Source of the DNA: a bacterium
GTDB lineage: Bacteria; Vulcanimicrobiota; Xenobia; Xenobiales; Xenobiaceae
Assembly: GCA_030535355.1 (NCBI GenBank)
Contig: JAUNIO010000003.1
Coordinates: 52,782 to 112,551 of the forward strand
Length of the DNA stretch: 59,770 bases
Direction of reading: 5' to 3'
Positions within the stretch are counted from its first letter, which is position 1. Each line of letters opens with the position of its first letter. The position numbers were made by a program, and so were the translations under genes. Shown here piece by piece: positions 26,909-35,958 of this stretch. A model generated the notes under the pieces. That model was not told where the DNA came from. It worked only from the letters and a program-made list of their open reading frames with translations, and searched no databases.

Positions 26909-27955
26909 TTAGCAGCCGTTTTCTTGCACGCTGCTGCCGTTTGTGTCAGCAGAATCTTCTCTCGCCTGGCCTTCCCGTTTTTGCCGCCGCTGCATCCTGG
27001 CCAGCAGTTTGCGCAGGCTTTCCGACGGCGCTCCCAAATCTCTTCCCTCGGGTTTCTCTGCTTGAGCTGCGCCCGGCTCACTTTCCTCCCCATCCAAAAC
27101 CATCTGAGTCATTTCGCCAGTGTGGGGCTGCCCGGCAGCAGGCGCAGCCTTAGGATCAGAAAACAGCTTAGGCAAATCTTCTAAGCTATTGAGCGCAAAA
27201 TAGCGCAAAAATTCAGCGGTAGTGGCATACAGTATAGGCCGCCCCGGCCCTTCGGCCCGGGCTGCTTCTTTAATCAAGTGCAAATCTTCGAGCTGGCTGA
27301 GCACCCGTTCGCTCCGCACCCCCCGATAAGTATCTATGACCGCCTTGGTAATTGGCTGATTATAAGCAATTACTGCCAGGGTTTCCAGCTGAGCGCGGCT
27401 GAGCCTGACGCGGCTGTGAACGTGCAGATAGCGCTCCACCCAAGGAGAATATTCGGCAGCAGTTACCAAGCGGCAAGCCCCAGCGATATATTGGAGCCGA
27501 ATACCTCGCTGCGCCAGGAGCAGCTTCAGAATTTCTAAATCATTCTGAACCACAGAGACAGGCCAAGAGCACACCTGCGCCAGTTCGGCGACATCAACAG
27601 GCGTCGCTGCCGCAAACAAAATGGCCTCGAGGATTGCCAAACGCTGCCGGGGATCACTGGCAGCCTGAGCCAATTCTTCAGCCGCCAATTCTTCAGCCGT
27701 AAGTCCGTCTCCTGGCTGTTTTTCCCCAGCTCCTTCATCTTGTATGCTGTCTAGTGTTCTATCTTGTGCGCTGTCTTGTATGCTGTCCTGTGCCGTTTCT
27801 GACAGCTGCTGATCAGATGCCAGCAGCAAAGGCTCAGGATAGGCAGATGAAGCGCTGCCTAATTGAGCCGCGCATTCCGGCGCGATCGCGGTCAGCTGCT
27901 CTATTAAGCGCCCTGCCAGCTCTTCACTGGGTAAATCAATCCAATTTTCATTCAT
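26909..27955 (-). CDS. scpB: Segregation and condensation protein B
   Basis: ScpB binds ScpA and SMC in the bacterial condensin that organises the chromosome. Two winged-helix domains are seen in about residues 110-275: LAILEAILFAAATPVDVAELA, then LSRAQLETLAVIAYNQPIT with GRPILYATTAEFLRYF. The protein is longer than usual (348 against about 190). It has a 105-residue acidic N-terminal extension with a QDS-type repeat (IQDSAQDRTLDSIQD) and a charged 70-residue C-terminal tail. Its ATG overlaps the end of scpA by 8 bp, the standard coupling of this pair. Confidence 0.93.
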   Translation of the reverse strand: MNENWIDLPSEELAGRLIEQLTAIAPECAAQLGSASSAYPEPLLLASDQQLSETAQDSIQDSAQDRTLDSIQDEGAGEKQPGDGLTAEELAAEELAQAASDPRQRLAILEAILFAAATPVDVAELAQVCSWPVSVVQNDLEILKLLLAQRGIRLQYIAGACRLVTAAEYSPWVERYLHVHSRVRLSRAQLETLAVIAYNQPITKAVIDTYRGVRSERVLSQLEDLHLIKEAARAEGPGRPILYATTAEFLRYFALNSLEDLPKLFSDPKAAPAAGQPHTGEMTQMVLDGEESEPGAAQAEKPEGRDLGAPSESLRKLLARMQRRQKREGQAREDSADTNGSSVQENGC

Positions 27956-28706
27956 GTCCAGAAACTTTCCGAATGCGTATTTCTCCTGCGGTAGTTTCCT
28001 GAGAAACGGTAATTCTGCGTTCTTTAGCCAGTTCCAGCAAAGATAAAAAAGTGACTATTACCAAATCGCGCGAAGGCTTTTCCCCCAGCAGATCGGAAAA
28101 ATTCACCTCAGCTTTCTGGCTGAGTTCGCGCCAAATTTGCTCTATGCGTTCCGGCACAGAAAGCACAATTTTAGCTACTGAAGCAACAGAACGCGGAGCG
28201 CGGCCTGTGCGGGATAAACGCCGCATAGCCCGCACCAGAGAATCTAAACTCACCTCTAATTCAGGTTTAACGGCGCACAGCATAGGTAGCGGCCTGGGAT
28301 AGCAGGATAAGCTAAGTGCCTCTCTGCGTTCCAGCCATTTAGCCGCTTCTTTAATGGTTGCGTAATCTGTAAGTTTTTTCAGCAGAGAAGTTTCCGCAGC
28401 TCCATCTGATAAATAAATATCGTCGCCAAGCACGTCCTCGCCGCCCTGCTCTTCAGCTTCGGTATAAGGCAACAGCAAGCGGGACTTCAATTCCAGCAGC
28501 TGAGCAAAAACTACCAGATAGGAACTTTCCAGTTCCACATCTAGCTTGGGCATCGCCTGCAAATAAGCAAAATACTGCTGAGCCACCTGAGCCAGAGATA
28601 TTTCCGTCAAGTCTAGCTTGGCTTCGCGCACCAAATGCAGCAGAAGATCGAGAGGCCCTTCAAATTGCTCAAGATGAACTCTATAAGCCGAACTGGCGAT
28701 TTCCAT
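27948..28706 (-). CDS. scpA: Segregation and condensation protein A (kleisin)
   Basis: ScpA is the kleisin that bridges the SMC heads. The family start YRVHLEQFEGPLDLLLHLV is near the N-terminus, and the C-terminal winged helix ends VVTFLSLLELAKERRI-like. I start at the ATG at 28706 (MEIASS), eight bases past the site-2 protease stop. The longer frame from 28826 would run through the end of that gene. At 252 residues it fits the family. SMC itself is not in the window. Confidence 0.93.
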   Translation of the reverse strand: MEIASSAYRVHLEQFEGPLDLLLHLVREAKLDLTEISLAQVAQQYFAYLQAMPKLDVELESSYLVVFAQLLELKSRLLLPYTEAEEQGGEDVLGDDIYLSDGAAETSLLKKLTDYATIKEAAKWLERREALSLSCYPRPLPMLCAVKPELEVSLDSLVRAMRRLSRTGRAPRSVASVAKIVLSVPERIEQIWRELSQKAEVNFSDLLGEKPSRDLVIVTFLSLLELAKERRITVSQETTAGEIRIRKVSGHE

Positions 28707-28714
28707 CGCTGCTT

Positions 28715-29362
28715 TTAGCGCAGGGGCATACGCCCCACCAGCACTTCCATAAAGATACGGTAAATAGGGCCTAAAAGCGACGAGCCCAAGAAATAAACTA
28801 CCAGCATTAAAGCATACAAAGGCCACATGCCCCAGCCATTTTCGATATCTTTCATTTTATAGGCAACGCTAGCCGGCATTATAGCCTGTACAACCTTCCA
28901 GCCATCGAGAGGGGGAAATGGAATCATATTAAAGATGAACAAAGCTATATTAACGCCAGCAAAGATAGTAAAAGCGTCTTCAGCAACTGGCAGCGCGGCC
29001 AGCACCCCAAATTTGACGGGCAGACCAGCGCAAAGCGCCAGCAGAAAATTGCACAGCGGGCCTGCCAACGCGACAATAGCTCCGTCAACGATAGGAGAGC
29101 GCATGGCCTCGGTGCTGAACCGCACTGGTTTTCCCCAGCCCACGACTACTTTGCCTCCAGTGAAAAACAGGCTCAGCATCAGCACAGCAGCACCCGCGAA
29201 ATCCAAGTGCTTGAGGGGATTAAGGGTTAGGCGGCCTTCGTATTTAGGAGTGGGATCGCCCAAAGCATTGGCCATATATCCATGCGCCAATTCGTGGGCG
29301 GCAAAGGCGCACAAAATGGAAATAAAACAAAAAATAAATGCGAGCAGATAAGCAATATACAT
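28715..29362 (-). CDS. Site-2 protease family membrane protein (M50, YwhC type)
   Basis: The zinc motif AHELAHG (HExxH) lies in the first membrane segment and NMIPFPPLDGWKV carries the second metal ligand. There are about five or six hydrophobic segments and no PDZ domain, which fits the short YwhC-like branch rather than RseP. It cleaves membrane-embedded substrates that are not known. It sits directly upstream of scpA-scpB, an arrangement seen in other bacteria. Confidence 0.9.
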   Translation of the reverse strand: MYIAYLLAFIFCFISILCAFAAHELAHGYMANALGDPTPKYEGRLTLNPLKHLDFAGAAVLMLSLFFTGGKVVVGWGKPVRFSTEAMRSPIVDGAIVALAGPLCNFLLALCAGLPVKFGVLAALPVAEDAFTIFAGVNIALFIFNMIPFPPLDGWKVVQAIMPASVAYKMKDIENGWGMWPLYALMLVVYFLGSSLLGPIYRIFMEVLVGRMPLR

Positions 29363-29507
29363 ACTAATTAGTTATTATAATTTCCAATACTAATATAATC
29401 CACAGATAATAACAACAATAATAAAAGCAATAATAGCAATGTGGCAGAATGCAGGCAACATCCTGCTACATTGGACTTTCCACATTGTGGCTCTGGTAAC
29501 CTTTAGG

Positions 29508-29602
29508 GGCAATGTCATTTAGTTAAAGCTCGGTGATATTCATTCTTTAGGAGGAGGAGTCAGACTGTTCGCTTGTAAGCTGATCGCTAACTAAATAATA
29601 TT
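29508..29602 (+). repeat. Family A repeat, short internally deleted copy
   Basis: Left end GGCAATGTCATTTAGTTA and right end CTAACTAAATAATATT are both intact with only about 60 bp between them. The right-end hairpin region remains and the other hairpins are lost. It shows that the ends can be kept while the interior is dropped, as in miniature transposons. It ends 14 bp before the cca stop. Confidence 0.88.
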
Positions 29603-29616
29603 ATCTATACCATTTG

Positions 29617-30987
29617 TTATCTCGTATGCGGGCATGAGCGTAAAGGCAGCAGAGCAGCTGCCCCAGACTGTTGAAGAATCATAGCGCGGGCTTCTTCATG
29701 TGTGCTAATTATGCCCTCAGCCTGAGCGATCCAGGACAAGCGCAGGATTTTTTTATAAAGCGGGCCGGGATTAATGCCCAGAGAGAGCAAAAAACGCCCA
29801 TCTACTAAAGGAACCAGCGCACGCCATTTCTCAAAATACTCAGCGATAAGGCCTGAGGCCTGCGCGTCAGCGCTGCAATACCATAAAGTCAGCAAACTTA
29901 CTGCATCTATTTTCACCAATTCATAAGCCCGTTCAGCCCTGCCGCGCTGGTTATCCTGGACAGTGCGCTGCAGGCTAACCGCCCGGCGGCTTCTCTTATA
30001 TGCTTCTTTTTCGTGGGCCAGAAACTGCCAGCGTTCCAGCCACTGCAAAGCAGCTTTTTCCGGGCAATCGCTCAATAAAAGATTTAAAAACAATTGGAAA
30101 CGTTCTTGCTCCGACAGCGGAACACCTAGAGGATGCTGTTCTGAGGTGTGTTCCTGAGCGCGCAGCATACGCTCTCTCACTAGCTCCCAGCAGCCGTCAG
30201 GCAGTCCCAAAGCCGAGGCAACTCCCAGTTTCTGCAGCATATCCCAGCAGGACACCGCTTGCTTTTCCCGCAAAATAAGCCTTATTTCCCGGCCTATCCT
30301 AGCCGGGCTCACCGTATGTAAGGCTTCGGCGGCCACAGCGTTGCGCAAAGCCTCCTCAGTGTCGGCAGTTAAGCGCCAAGCACAGCGCACCGCATATTTC
30401 ACTGCCCGAAATATGCGGGTAGGATCATCAGTAAAAGAGCGCTCATGCCAAATGCGCACCAGGCCAGCCTGCAAATCCTCATATCCGCCACATTCAGCCA
30501 GTTCTCCAAAACCGGCGTCATTGAGAATGGCCGCTAGAGAATTAGCCGTAAAATCGCGGCGGCGCAGATCATCCTCCAGAGAGCTGACGAACACTTTAGG
30601 CAAAGCGCCGGGAAAGGCATAAATTTCCCGGCGCGCCTGCACTACATCCAAAACTGTTCCCTCTACGTCTATCGACGCAGTCTGGAATTGCTCATGCACC
30701 GTGAGCTTTCCAGGTAGATGGTCAGACAAATAACGCGCATACCCTTCAGCATCTTCCAGCACGACGATATCGATATCGCGATTCACCTGCCCTAAAAGGG
30801 CATCGCGCACTAGGCCGCCAACCACAAAAACCCGCCACGTAGTGCCAGCCAAGGCGCTGCAGCGCTGCAGCAGCGCATAAGTATCAGCCGCTAGCTCACG
30901 CAGAATTTCAAATACATTAACGTCCGTATGAATGCGCATAATGGCCTTAACAATACGCCGCCTGCGCAATGCGACCTCTAAAAACAT
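29617..30987 (-). CDS. cca: CCA tRNA nucleotidyltransferase / poly(A) polymerase family
   Basis: The class II nucleotidyltransferase head is complete: VFVVGGLVRDALLG, DIDIVV (catalytic Asp pair), RRDFTANSLA and DDPTRIFRAVKYA (about residues 50-215). The C-terminal half is the helical tRNA-binding region. It lacks an HD phosphatase motif. It could add the whole CCA or only part of it; all tRNAs in this window already encode CCA, so repair is a likely main role. A second in-frame ATG at 30939 is also possible; AGAGG upstream slightly favours 30987. Confidence 0.9.
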   Translation of the reverse strand: MFLEVALRRRRIVKAIMRIHTDVNVFEILRELAADTYALLQRCSALAGTTWRVFVVGGLVRDALLGQVNRDIDIVVLEDAEGYARYLSDHLPGKLTVHEQFQTASIDVEGTVLDVVQARREIYAFPGALPKVFVSSLEDDLRRRDFTANSLAAILNDAGFGELAECGGYEDLQAGLVRIWHERSFTDDPTRIFRAVKYAVRCAWRLTADTEEALRNAVAAEALHTVSPARIGREIRLILREKQAVSCWDMLQKLGVASALGLPDGCWELVRERMLRAQEHTSEQHPLGVPLSEQERFQLFLNLLLSDCPEKAALQWLERWQFLAHEKEAYKRSRRAVSLQRTVQDNQRGRAERAYELVKIDAVSLLTLWYCSADAQASGLIAEYFEKWRALVPLVDGRFLLSLGINPGPLYKKILRLSWIAQAEGIISTHEEARAMILQQSGAAALLPLRSCPHTR

Positions 30988-31002
30988 GCCTATAAACGCC
31001 TC

Positions 31003-31019
31003 TTATACTACTAGTATAA
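31003..31019. promoter_or_regulatory. 17-bp perfect palindrome upstream of cca
   Basis: TTATACTA-C-TAGTATAA lies 16 bp upstream of the cca start and overlaps -10-like sequences on both strands. It may be an operator, or two back-to-back -10 elements in the divergent cca / NarL-regulator gap. Confidence 0.4.
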
Positions 31020-31164
31020 TACAACTAAATCGCAAATTAAAAAAGGGGTTTAAATGCGCGAAGTGAATAGTATATTTATTGGGCGTAAAATAGACACAAA
31101 ATTGGGTACAAATAATAGAGCTAACCCCTACCCACAATCAAGACAAAGCGAGACATCATAGTAT

Positions 31165-31857
31165 ATGATTACTAATAGTCCTTCCTTAGATAGTTATGAG
31201 CAGGCTGTTAGGTTATATATAATAACAGACAGCCTTATCTTCCGTGAACTATTTGCCCTATGGATCGACGAACACTGCGAATGTCTAGTAGTAGTGGGCT
31301 GTTCCGGCAGCGGCAGACAGTCATTTGAGCTCATTGAGCGCAATAAGCCCGATGTCATTCTCATCGACTTTAACTTAATTAACAATAATGGATATGAGAC
31401 GTGTCGCGAGCTTATAGCCCGCTGGCCGGACATTAAAATTATCGCCATTGCCAACGACGCCGATCCGCGCACAGCGCTCCGCGTTGCCAATATCGGCGTA
31501 GCCGCTTTGTTAAATAAGTCCATCACCACTGTCAGCTTAGTAGATACTATCTTGACCGTCCATTTTGATGGTAAAATTCTTCAGCCTTCTAATATCGTTA
31601 TACCAGAGGACATACTGACAGACAGCGGGGAGATGCCGCCTGCCGTATCTGCGAATCCCAAAGAAAAAAAATTAAGCCGGCGCGAATTTGAAATACTCAC
31701 TCATATTACCAATGGGGAAACCAACCGCGACATTGCCAAAAAGCTGGAAATATCCGAACATACCGTGCGCAATCACATTTCCAATATCTTCCACAAATTA
31801 GGTGTGCGCAACCGCACTGAAGCGGCTATGCTGTCCTTAAAAGATATTGAAGTTTAA
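31165..31857 (+). CDS. NarL/FixJ-type response regulator
   Basis: Residues about 15-130 are a receiver with D68 in VILIDFN as phosphoacceptor and K118 in LLNKS. The C-terminal LuxR-type HTH (about 165-228) reads LSRREFEILTHITNGETNRD, then EISEHTVRNHISNIFHKLG. It would bind DNA as a dimer when phosphorylated. No cognate kinase is adjacent. It lies 97 bp upstream of the LptD-like gene on the same strand and might act on it. Confidence 0.92.
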   Translation: MITNSPSLDSYEQAVRLYIITDSLIFRELFALWIDEHCECLVVVGCSGSGRQSFELIERNKPDVILIDFNLINNNGYETCRELIARWPDIKIIAIANDADPRTALRVANIGVAALLNKSITTVSLVDTILTVHFDGKILQPSNIVIPEDILTDSGEMPPAVSANPKEKKLSRREFEILTHITNGETNRDIAKKLEISEHTVRNHISNIFHKLGVRNRTEAAMLSLKDIEV

Positions 31858-31954
31858 TCGCCAGCAGAGCTGCCCTCCCCAGTTCGGCTGAACAGTGACT
31901 CTTATTATAGGCTGGACGCAGGACTTATAAATATGCCTGCGAAGGTTTTGTATT

Positions 31955-34111
31955 GTGCGTTTTTGGTGTAAAATAGCTGGTTGTTTAATATTGTCTAGTG
32001 CCTTGATGGCCGGGGCCAGCCGCTGGTGCTGGGCAGGCATTCCCGAGGAGACAGGCAGCGAAAGCAGTGTTTATGCCCCTGGAACTGCAGTACCTCCCCA
32101 ACAGACGCTTTCGGCAGCCCAGCCCAAGCTCGCGTCTCTGCAGGCTTCGCACATTTTGGCCGATAAAGTCATCGCCGAAGGCGACACTATAATCGCCGAA
32201 GGCAATGTAGCTATTATCATTGAGCAAGCCCGGCTCATGTGCGATAACCTGTCCTTAGACAGGACTAGCGGCAATCTTGTAGCTACCGGCGACTGTCTGC
32301 TCTACTGGGGCAGCAATTTCGTAGCCGCAGACTGGCTGACTTACAGCCCTGAAGATCATACAATTATTATCCACAATGCCAGCGGTCAGGCCCGCGACCT
32401 GGGTCTAGGTTCAGGGCCATCTGACGCGGGCATTATCTTTTGGGCCGACACCATGACTTGGACGCAGGCCAAAACCGAATTTCAGAACGTAACCCTGACC
32501 ACTTGCGACCGTCCCACCGACGATCTGCACTTTAAGCTGACCTCCGAACATTTGACGGTCTACCCAGAAGATCGCCTCTTTGCCGACAAAGCCAGCATTT
32601 TCCTCGCTGGCCATCATGCTCTTACTTTGCCTTCGCTCAATATGGACCTAAACGCCGACAAACGCATGGAGCGCAGCATCGTTCCCCGCATCGGCAACAA
32701 TTCCGTAGATGGCTGGTACATCCACGGAGCTATCCCTTATACAATTAATAAAGACAACTATGGCGCTGTGCTGTTAGGTTACAATACTAAAACCAGCATC
32801 GGTTTCGGTTTAGAGCACTGTTACCGCTTCAGCAACAAAGGCCAGGGGGTAGCTTATTACTATCGCCAAAGCGGGCACAATACCACGCAGCGCTATGAAC
32901 TGCGCAACAACGTTTATTACAATTTTGATGACGAAAATGAGCTGACCTGGGATTTTAAAGCCAATAAGACCGAGATTCCCAACGAGCGCCTCTACCGCAA
33001 CATAACTTCCAATCTGAATTTCCGCCACAGAAGCGAACGCGATACCCTTTATATTTCCCACAATTACAGCAGCAGCGCCAAAAACACTTATAACCACAAT
33101 CTGCGTTTCTACTACAATGTGAAACTGACTCCGGAGCTGGCTGCTTTAGTTAACGCTGACCTTTCCAACACCGTAACCTCCAACAGTTCGGGAACTAAAT
33201 TTCATTACGCCGCCGGATTGCGCCATACCAGCGAACTTTTCGACACCGATCTGATGATAGAAAACACCAGTGGGCACTCTCTCTACCATTTGAATCGCAA
33301 TCCCGAGTTATCTCTGCGCAGCCATCCTATTTTTATTGGCGATGTGCCTTTTATGGCTACAGCAAGTTTCGGCAATGTCTATGAGTATCCCAGCGACGTG
33401 CACACTGCGCGGACCGAGCTAACCTTGCAGATACCCAATCAGGTCTTCGATTACGGCAGTGGCAAAATCACAGGAGGAGCCGGTGTCCGCCAAATTTTTT
33501 ACGGCACAGGGCATTCCATGTATGCTTTGGCCGCACAGGCGGGCTGGATGCAGAATTTAGGCAATTTCAGCACCTTGCGCTTAGATTATAACTGGCTACA
33601 GCCTTCAGGAGAGACACCGCTTCAGCACGATTTATACCGCGGCTATTCTAACATTACTGGCGGTTTAGAATTCTTCCACGACGATATTTTCAATTTAGCT
33701 GTAGTGGGAGGATACAATCTGCGCCAAGACCGTTTCCAGAATATCACTCCGCGCCTAATCGTAAAGCCGGACAAGCACTGGAAGTTTATTATAGGCTCAA
33801 ATTACGACCCCAACAATTCTCAATGGCGCTCTTTAGATTCCAATCTCACCTTGCAGCTAGCCGATAATCTCACCGTATCGCATTGGAGCGTTTACGACTT
33901 GATAAATAATCGCTTTACCTATCAGGATTATCAGCTCAACTACGATGCCCACGACTGGATCACCAGCGTAATCTACCGCGGCGTGCAAAAAGAGGTATAT
34001 TTGCAGTTTAGCCTTAAAGCCTTTGGCCTGCCCAGCAGCGATTTAGGGCCTGACGCCACTAAACCTATTTTGCCGCGGACTCTGCCCAATGCCTTCAATA
34101 TGCGCCGTTAA
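31955..34111 (+). CDS. lptD: LptD-like outer-membrane LPS assembly protein
   Basis: A signal peptide (about 1-27) precedes an OstA-type jellyroll (ILADKVIAEGDTIIAEGNVA, LMCDNLSLDRTSGNLVATGD). The remaining roughly 480 residues have the alternating aromatic pattern of a large outer-membrane beta-barrel. LptD inserts lipopolysaccharide into the outer leaflet. Length (718) is close to E. coli LptD (784). GAAGG nine bases before the GTG supports the start. No surA or lptE is adjacent. Its presence indicates an LPS-type outer membrane. Confidence 0.8.
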   Translation: MRFWCKIAGCLILSSALMAGASRWCWAGIPEETGSESSVYAPGTAVPPQQTLSAAQPKLASLQASHILADKVIAEGDTIIAEGNVAIIIEQARLMCDNLSLDRTSGNLVATGDCLLYWGSNFVAADWLTYSPEDHTIIIHNASGQARDLGLGSGPSDAGIIFWADTMTWTQAKTEFQNVTLTTCDRPTDDLHFKLTSEHLTVYPEDRLFADKASIFLAGHHALTLPSLNMDLNADKRMERSIVPRIGNNSVDGWYIHGAIPYTINKDNYGAVLLGYNTKTSIGFGLEHCYRFSNKGQGVAYYYRQSGHNTTQRYELRNNVYYNFDDENELTWDFKANKTEIPNERLYRNITSNLNFRHRSERDTLYISHNYSSSAKNTYNHNLRFYYNVKLTPELAALVNADLSNTVTSNSSGTKFHYAAGLRHTSELFDTDLMIENTSGHSLYHLNRNPELSLRSHPIFIGDVPFMATASFGNVYEYPSDVHTARTELTLQIPNQVFDYGSGKITGGAGVRQIFYGTGHSMYALAAQAGWMQNLGNFSTLRLDYNWLQPSGETPLQHDLYRGYSNITGGLEFFHDDIFNLAVVGGYNLRQDRFQNITPRLIVKPDKHWKFIIGSNYDPNNSQWRSLDSNLTLQLADNLTVSHWSVYDLINNRFTYQDYQLNYDAHDWITSVIYRGVQKEVYLQFSLKAFGLPSSDLGPDATKPILPRTLPNAFNMRR

Positions 34112-34320
34112 GAGAATGCTTCAGCGCTATCTACCAGCGATTATGGCTATATCTGTGGCTCTGGCGCTGCGGCAGTTCCAAGTTTATACATAGCGAACGT
34201 GAATCACGCGCAAAACATGTTCGAACCCGGCGTTGCGGCAGTTCTGCCAAGCGCAGCATCTGAGCGCAGCGAAGCGGGCAGAAGCTAGCGCAAGCAAGCC
34301 AGACACTGAGACTAAATAAA
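34112..34320 (-). repeat. Family B repeat, degenerate copy in reverse orientation
   Basis: On the minus strand it reads GCTTCTGCCCGCTTCGCTGC, then CTCAGATGCTGCGCTTGGCA and GAACTGCCGC, matching 57391-57460. It carries about 60 bp of extra sequence between two AACTGCCGC blocks. The terminal repeats are not recognisable. Confidence 0.6.
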
Positions 34321-34350
34321 CGGCTTTATTATTGAGAAAATTTTACAAAC

Positions 34351-34382
34351 AAAAAAAGAGCCGATTGCTCAACCGACTCTTT
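34351..34382 (-). terminator. Rho-independent terminator of the tRNA-Gln/Glu unit
   Basis: A 10-bp stem AGAGTCGGTT/AATCGGCTCT with loop GAGC is followed by seven T on the minus strand. It begins right after the tRNA-Glu CCA end. Confidence 0.92.
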
Positions 34383-34459
34383 TGGTACCGAGTACGGGAT
34401 TCGAACCCGTGATTTTCGCCGTGAGAGGGCGACGTCCTAAGCCCCTAGACCAACTCGGC
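34383..34459 (-). tRNA. tRNA-Glu (CTC)
   Basis: A full cloverleaf is seen: acceptor GCCGAGT/ACTCGGT (with a G-U first pair), anticodon stem TCGCC/GGCGA with loop CTCTCAC giving anticodon CTC, T-arm ACGGG-TTCGAAT-CCCGT, discriminator A and encoded CCA. Confidence 0.96.
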
Positions 34460-34464
34460 TTTAT

Positions 34465-34538
34465 TGGCTGCCGAGGAAGGATTTGAACCCTCGCGTACGG
34501 ATCCAGAGTCCGCTGTCCTACCACTAGACGACTCGGCA
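34465..34538 (-). tRNA. tRNA-Gln (CTG)
   Basis: Acceptor TGCCGAG/CTCGGCA, anticodon stem GCGGA/TCCGT with loop CTCTGGA giving CTG, T-arm GAGGG-TTCGAAT-CCTTC, discriminator G and encoded CCA. It is 5 bp upstream of tRNA-Glu, in the same transcript. Confidence 0.95.
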
Positions 34539-34578
34539 ACACTATATTCTCAAGGGGTATTCCCTCAAGAACGCGAGA

Positions 34579-34607
34579 ATTATACAAAAGTTTATTGGAT
34601 ATGTCAA
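34579..34607 (-). promoter_or_regulatory. Consensus sigma-70 promoter of tRNA-Gln/Glu
   Basis: A perfect TTGACA (34607-34602) and perfect TATAAT (34584-34579) are separated by 17 bp, about 40 bp upstream of tRNA-Gln. It shows that the housekeeping sigma factor uses the standard consensus here. The -35 box lies 3 bp from the edge of a family A repeat. Confidence 0.93.
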
Positions 34608-34610
34608 GCT

Positions 34611-34856
34611 GGCAATGTCATTTAGTTAAGACTCAATGTCATTTAGTTAAGGCTCGATGACATTGGAAATGTTGACTCATATACAATTATCGCTACGTTC
34701 ATGCCTGCGTATAAGCTAGAGCATAACACAAGCTAAACCTCGCTTCTCCAACAGTCTTGGGCACCCCCTCTGTCGCAGTCGCGACTTCTCCCCCTCCCAT
34801 CCTTTAGGGGGAGTCAGATAGTTCGCAGGTTAGCTAATCGCTAACTAAACAACATT
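34611..34856 (+). mobile_element. Family A repeat, full-length copy with doubled left end
   Basis: It starts GGCAATGTCATTTAGTTA, repeats that end motif once more 20 bp later, and ends GCTAACTAAACAACATT. Hairpins GTCGC-AGTC-GCGAC and CTCCCCCT (34788-34795) / AGGGGGAG (34806-34813) are intact. It fills most of the 34539-34977 gap; the rest (34857-34977) is the leader of the Qng1-like gene, with no clear promoter. Confidence 0.92.
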
Positions 34857-34977
34857 AGTCAAGCTGATATTATTCGGTTATATAGGGATGGCTGGATTAA
34901 AACAGAACGGCAGAGTTTAGGGCAGGTAACACTTGAATAATCTAGAACGGGAATACGCTGTTGTTCGGAGGATATAT

Positions 34978-35949
34978 ATGAAAACGCCCGGCGTATTAGA
35001 AACTACAAAAACAGTTATCAGCCAAGCTCAAAGCGTCAGCATCAACCGTTCTAAAATCGCAGAGCTTTGCGCTCAATGGTCTCAGAAACCTTTCGCTACC
35101 CCTCCCTGGGACGAGAACGTGCATTGGACATCTGATGACCCGCAGAAATTAGCCAACTATATTTTAGTATTAGACTGCTTAAACTTCTGCTTTTGGCCCG
35201 ATCCCGGGCAAACGAGATGGCAAATTGAATACAATGGCCAGCTCATGGGGGGGTACCAGGCTTTAGCAGCCTCACTGAAACGCGCCGCCGCAGAAGGCCT
35301 GCCTATCACCGAAGCCGATTGGCTGGCTCAGGCTGGAGAAGCAGACTTAAAGCACATTTTCCGCGGCCAGGGCGAGATCCCCTTAATGGAACGCCGCATC
35401 TTCAACGTCAATGAAGTTGGCCAGGTGCTCAGAGACAAATACCAGGGACAGTTCGCTAACGCCATACAGTCATGCCGCCACAGCGCTGTCGAGCTGGTCG
35501 AATTGTTGGCCCGGGATTTTTCCTCATTTAACGATACCGCAGTTTGGCACGGCCAAGAAATACGTATTTTTAAACGCACACAGATCACCGCAGTCGATAT
35601 TTTCGGCAGTTTCCACGGTCAGGGTTTAGGCCGCTTCGACGATTTAAGTGCGTTGACGGCTTATGCCGATTACAAGATACCCCAAGTGCTGCGCGCTTTA
35701 GGAGTTCTGGAATATGCCCCTGCTTTAGCCGCTAAAGTCGATGCCCAAGAATTGCTTCCCGCAGGCTCAGCTGAAGAGGTCGAGATAAGGGCTTCCATGA
35801 TTTGGGCCATAGAATATATCTGCCAAGAACTCCGCCGCCTAGGCGCTCCCCGCGAGCCTTACGAATTGGATTGGTTCTTATGGAATCTCGGCCAGCAGAA
35901 GCTTCCCAACGAACGCCCCTACCACCGCACTCGCACCTATTTTTATTAA
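34978..35949 (+). CDS. qng1: Qng1-like queuosine nucleoside glycosylase (DUF2419)
   Basis: The DUF2419/queuosine-salvage family is recognised from VLDCLNFCFWPD, ITAVDIFGSFHGQGLGRFDD, LTAYADYKIPQVLRALGVLE and the C-terminal ELDWFLWNLGQ. The eukaryotic member (C9orf64/Qng1) releases queuine from queuosine or its 5'-monophosphate. I start at the ATG at 34978 because GGAGG lies six bases upstream; a longer frame would need TTG at 34933. The 323 residues fit the family. The next gene, 9 bp away, is a tRNA-guanine transglycosylase, so freed queuine can go straight into tRNA. Confidence 0.9.
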   Translation: MKTPGVLETTKTVISQAQSVSINRSKIAELCAQWSQKPFATPPWDENVHWTSDDPQKLANYILVLDCLNFCFWPDPGQTRWQIEYNGQLMGGYQALAASLKRAAAEGLPITEADWLAQAGEADLKHIFRGQGEIPLMERRIFNVNEVGQVLRDKYQGQFANAIQSCRHSAVELVELLARDFSSFNDTAVWHGQEIRIFKRTQITAVDIFGSFHGQGLGRFDDLSALTAYADYKIPQVLRALGVLEYAPALAAKVDAQELLPAGSAEEVEIRASMIWAIEYICQELRRLGAPREPYELDWFLWNLGQQKLPNERPYHRTRTYFY

Positions 35950-35958
35950 GCTAACAGT

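Noticed and set aside
28707-28826. 40 extra N-terminal residues of ScpA
   Set aside because: They would read through the end of the site-2 protease gene in another frame; the family start is at the ATG at 28706.
34933-34977. TTG start of the Qng1-like gene
   Set aside because: The ATG at 34978 has GGAGG six bases upstream, and homology begins after it.
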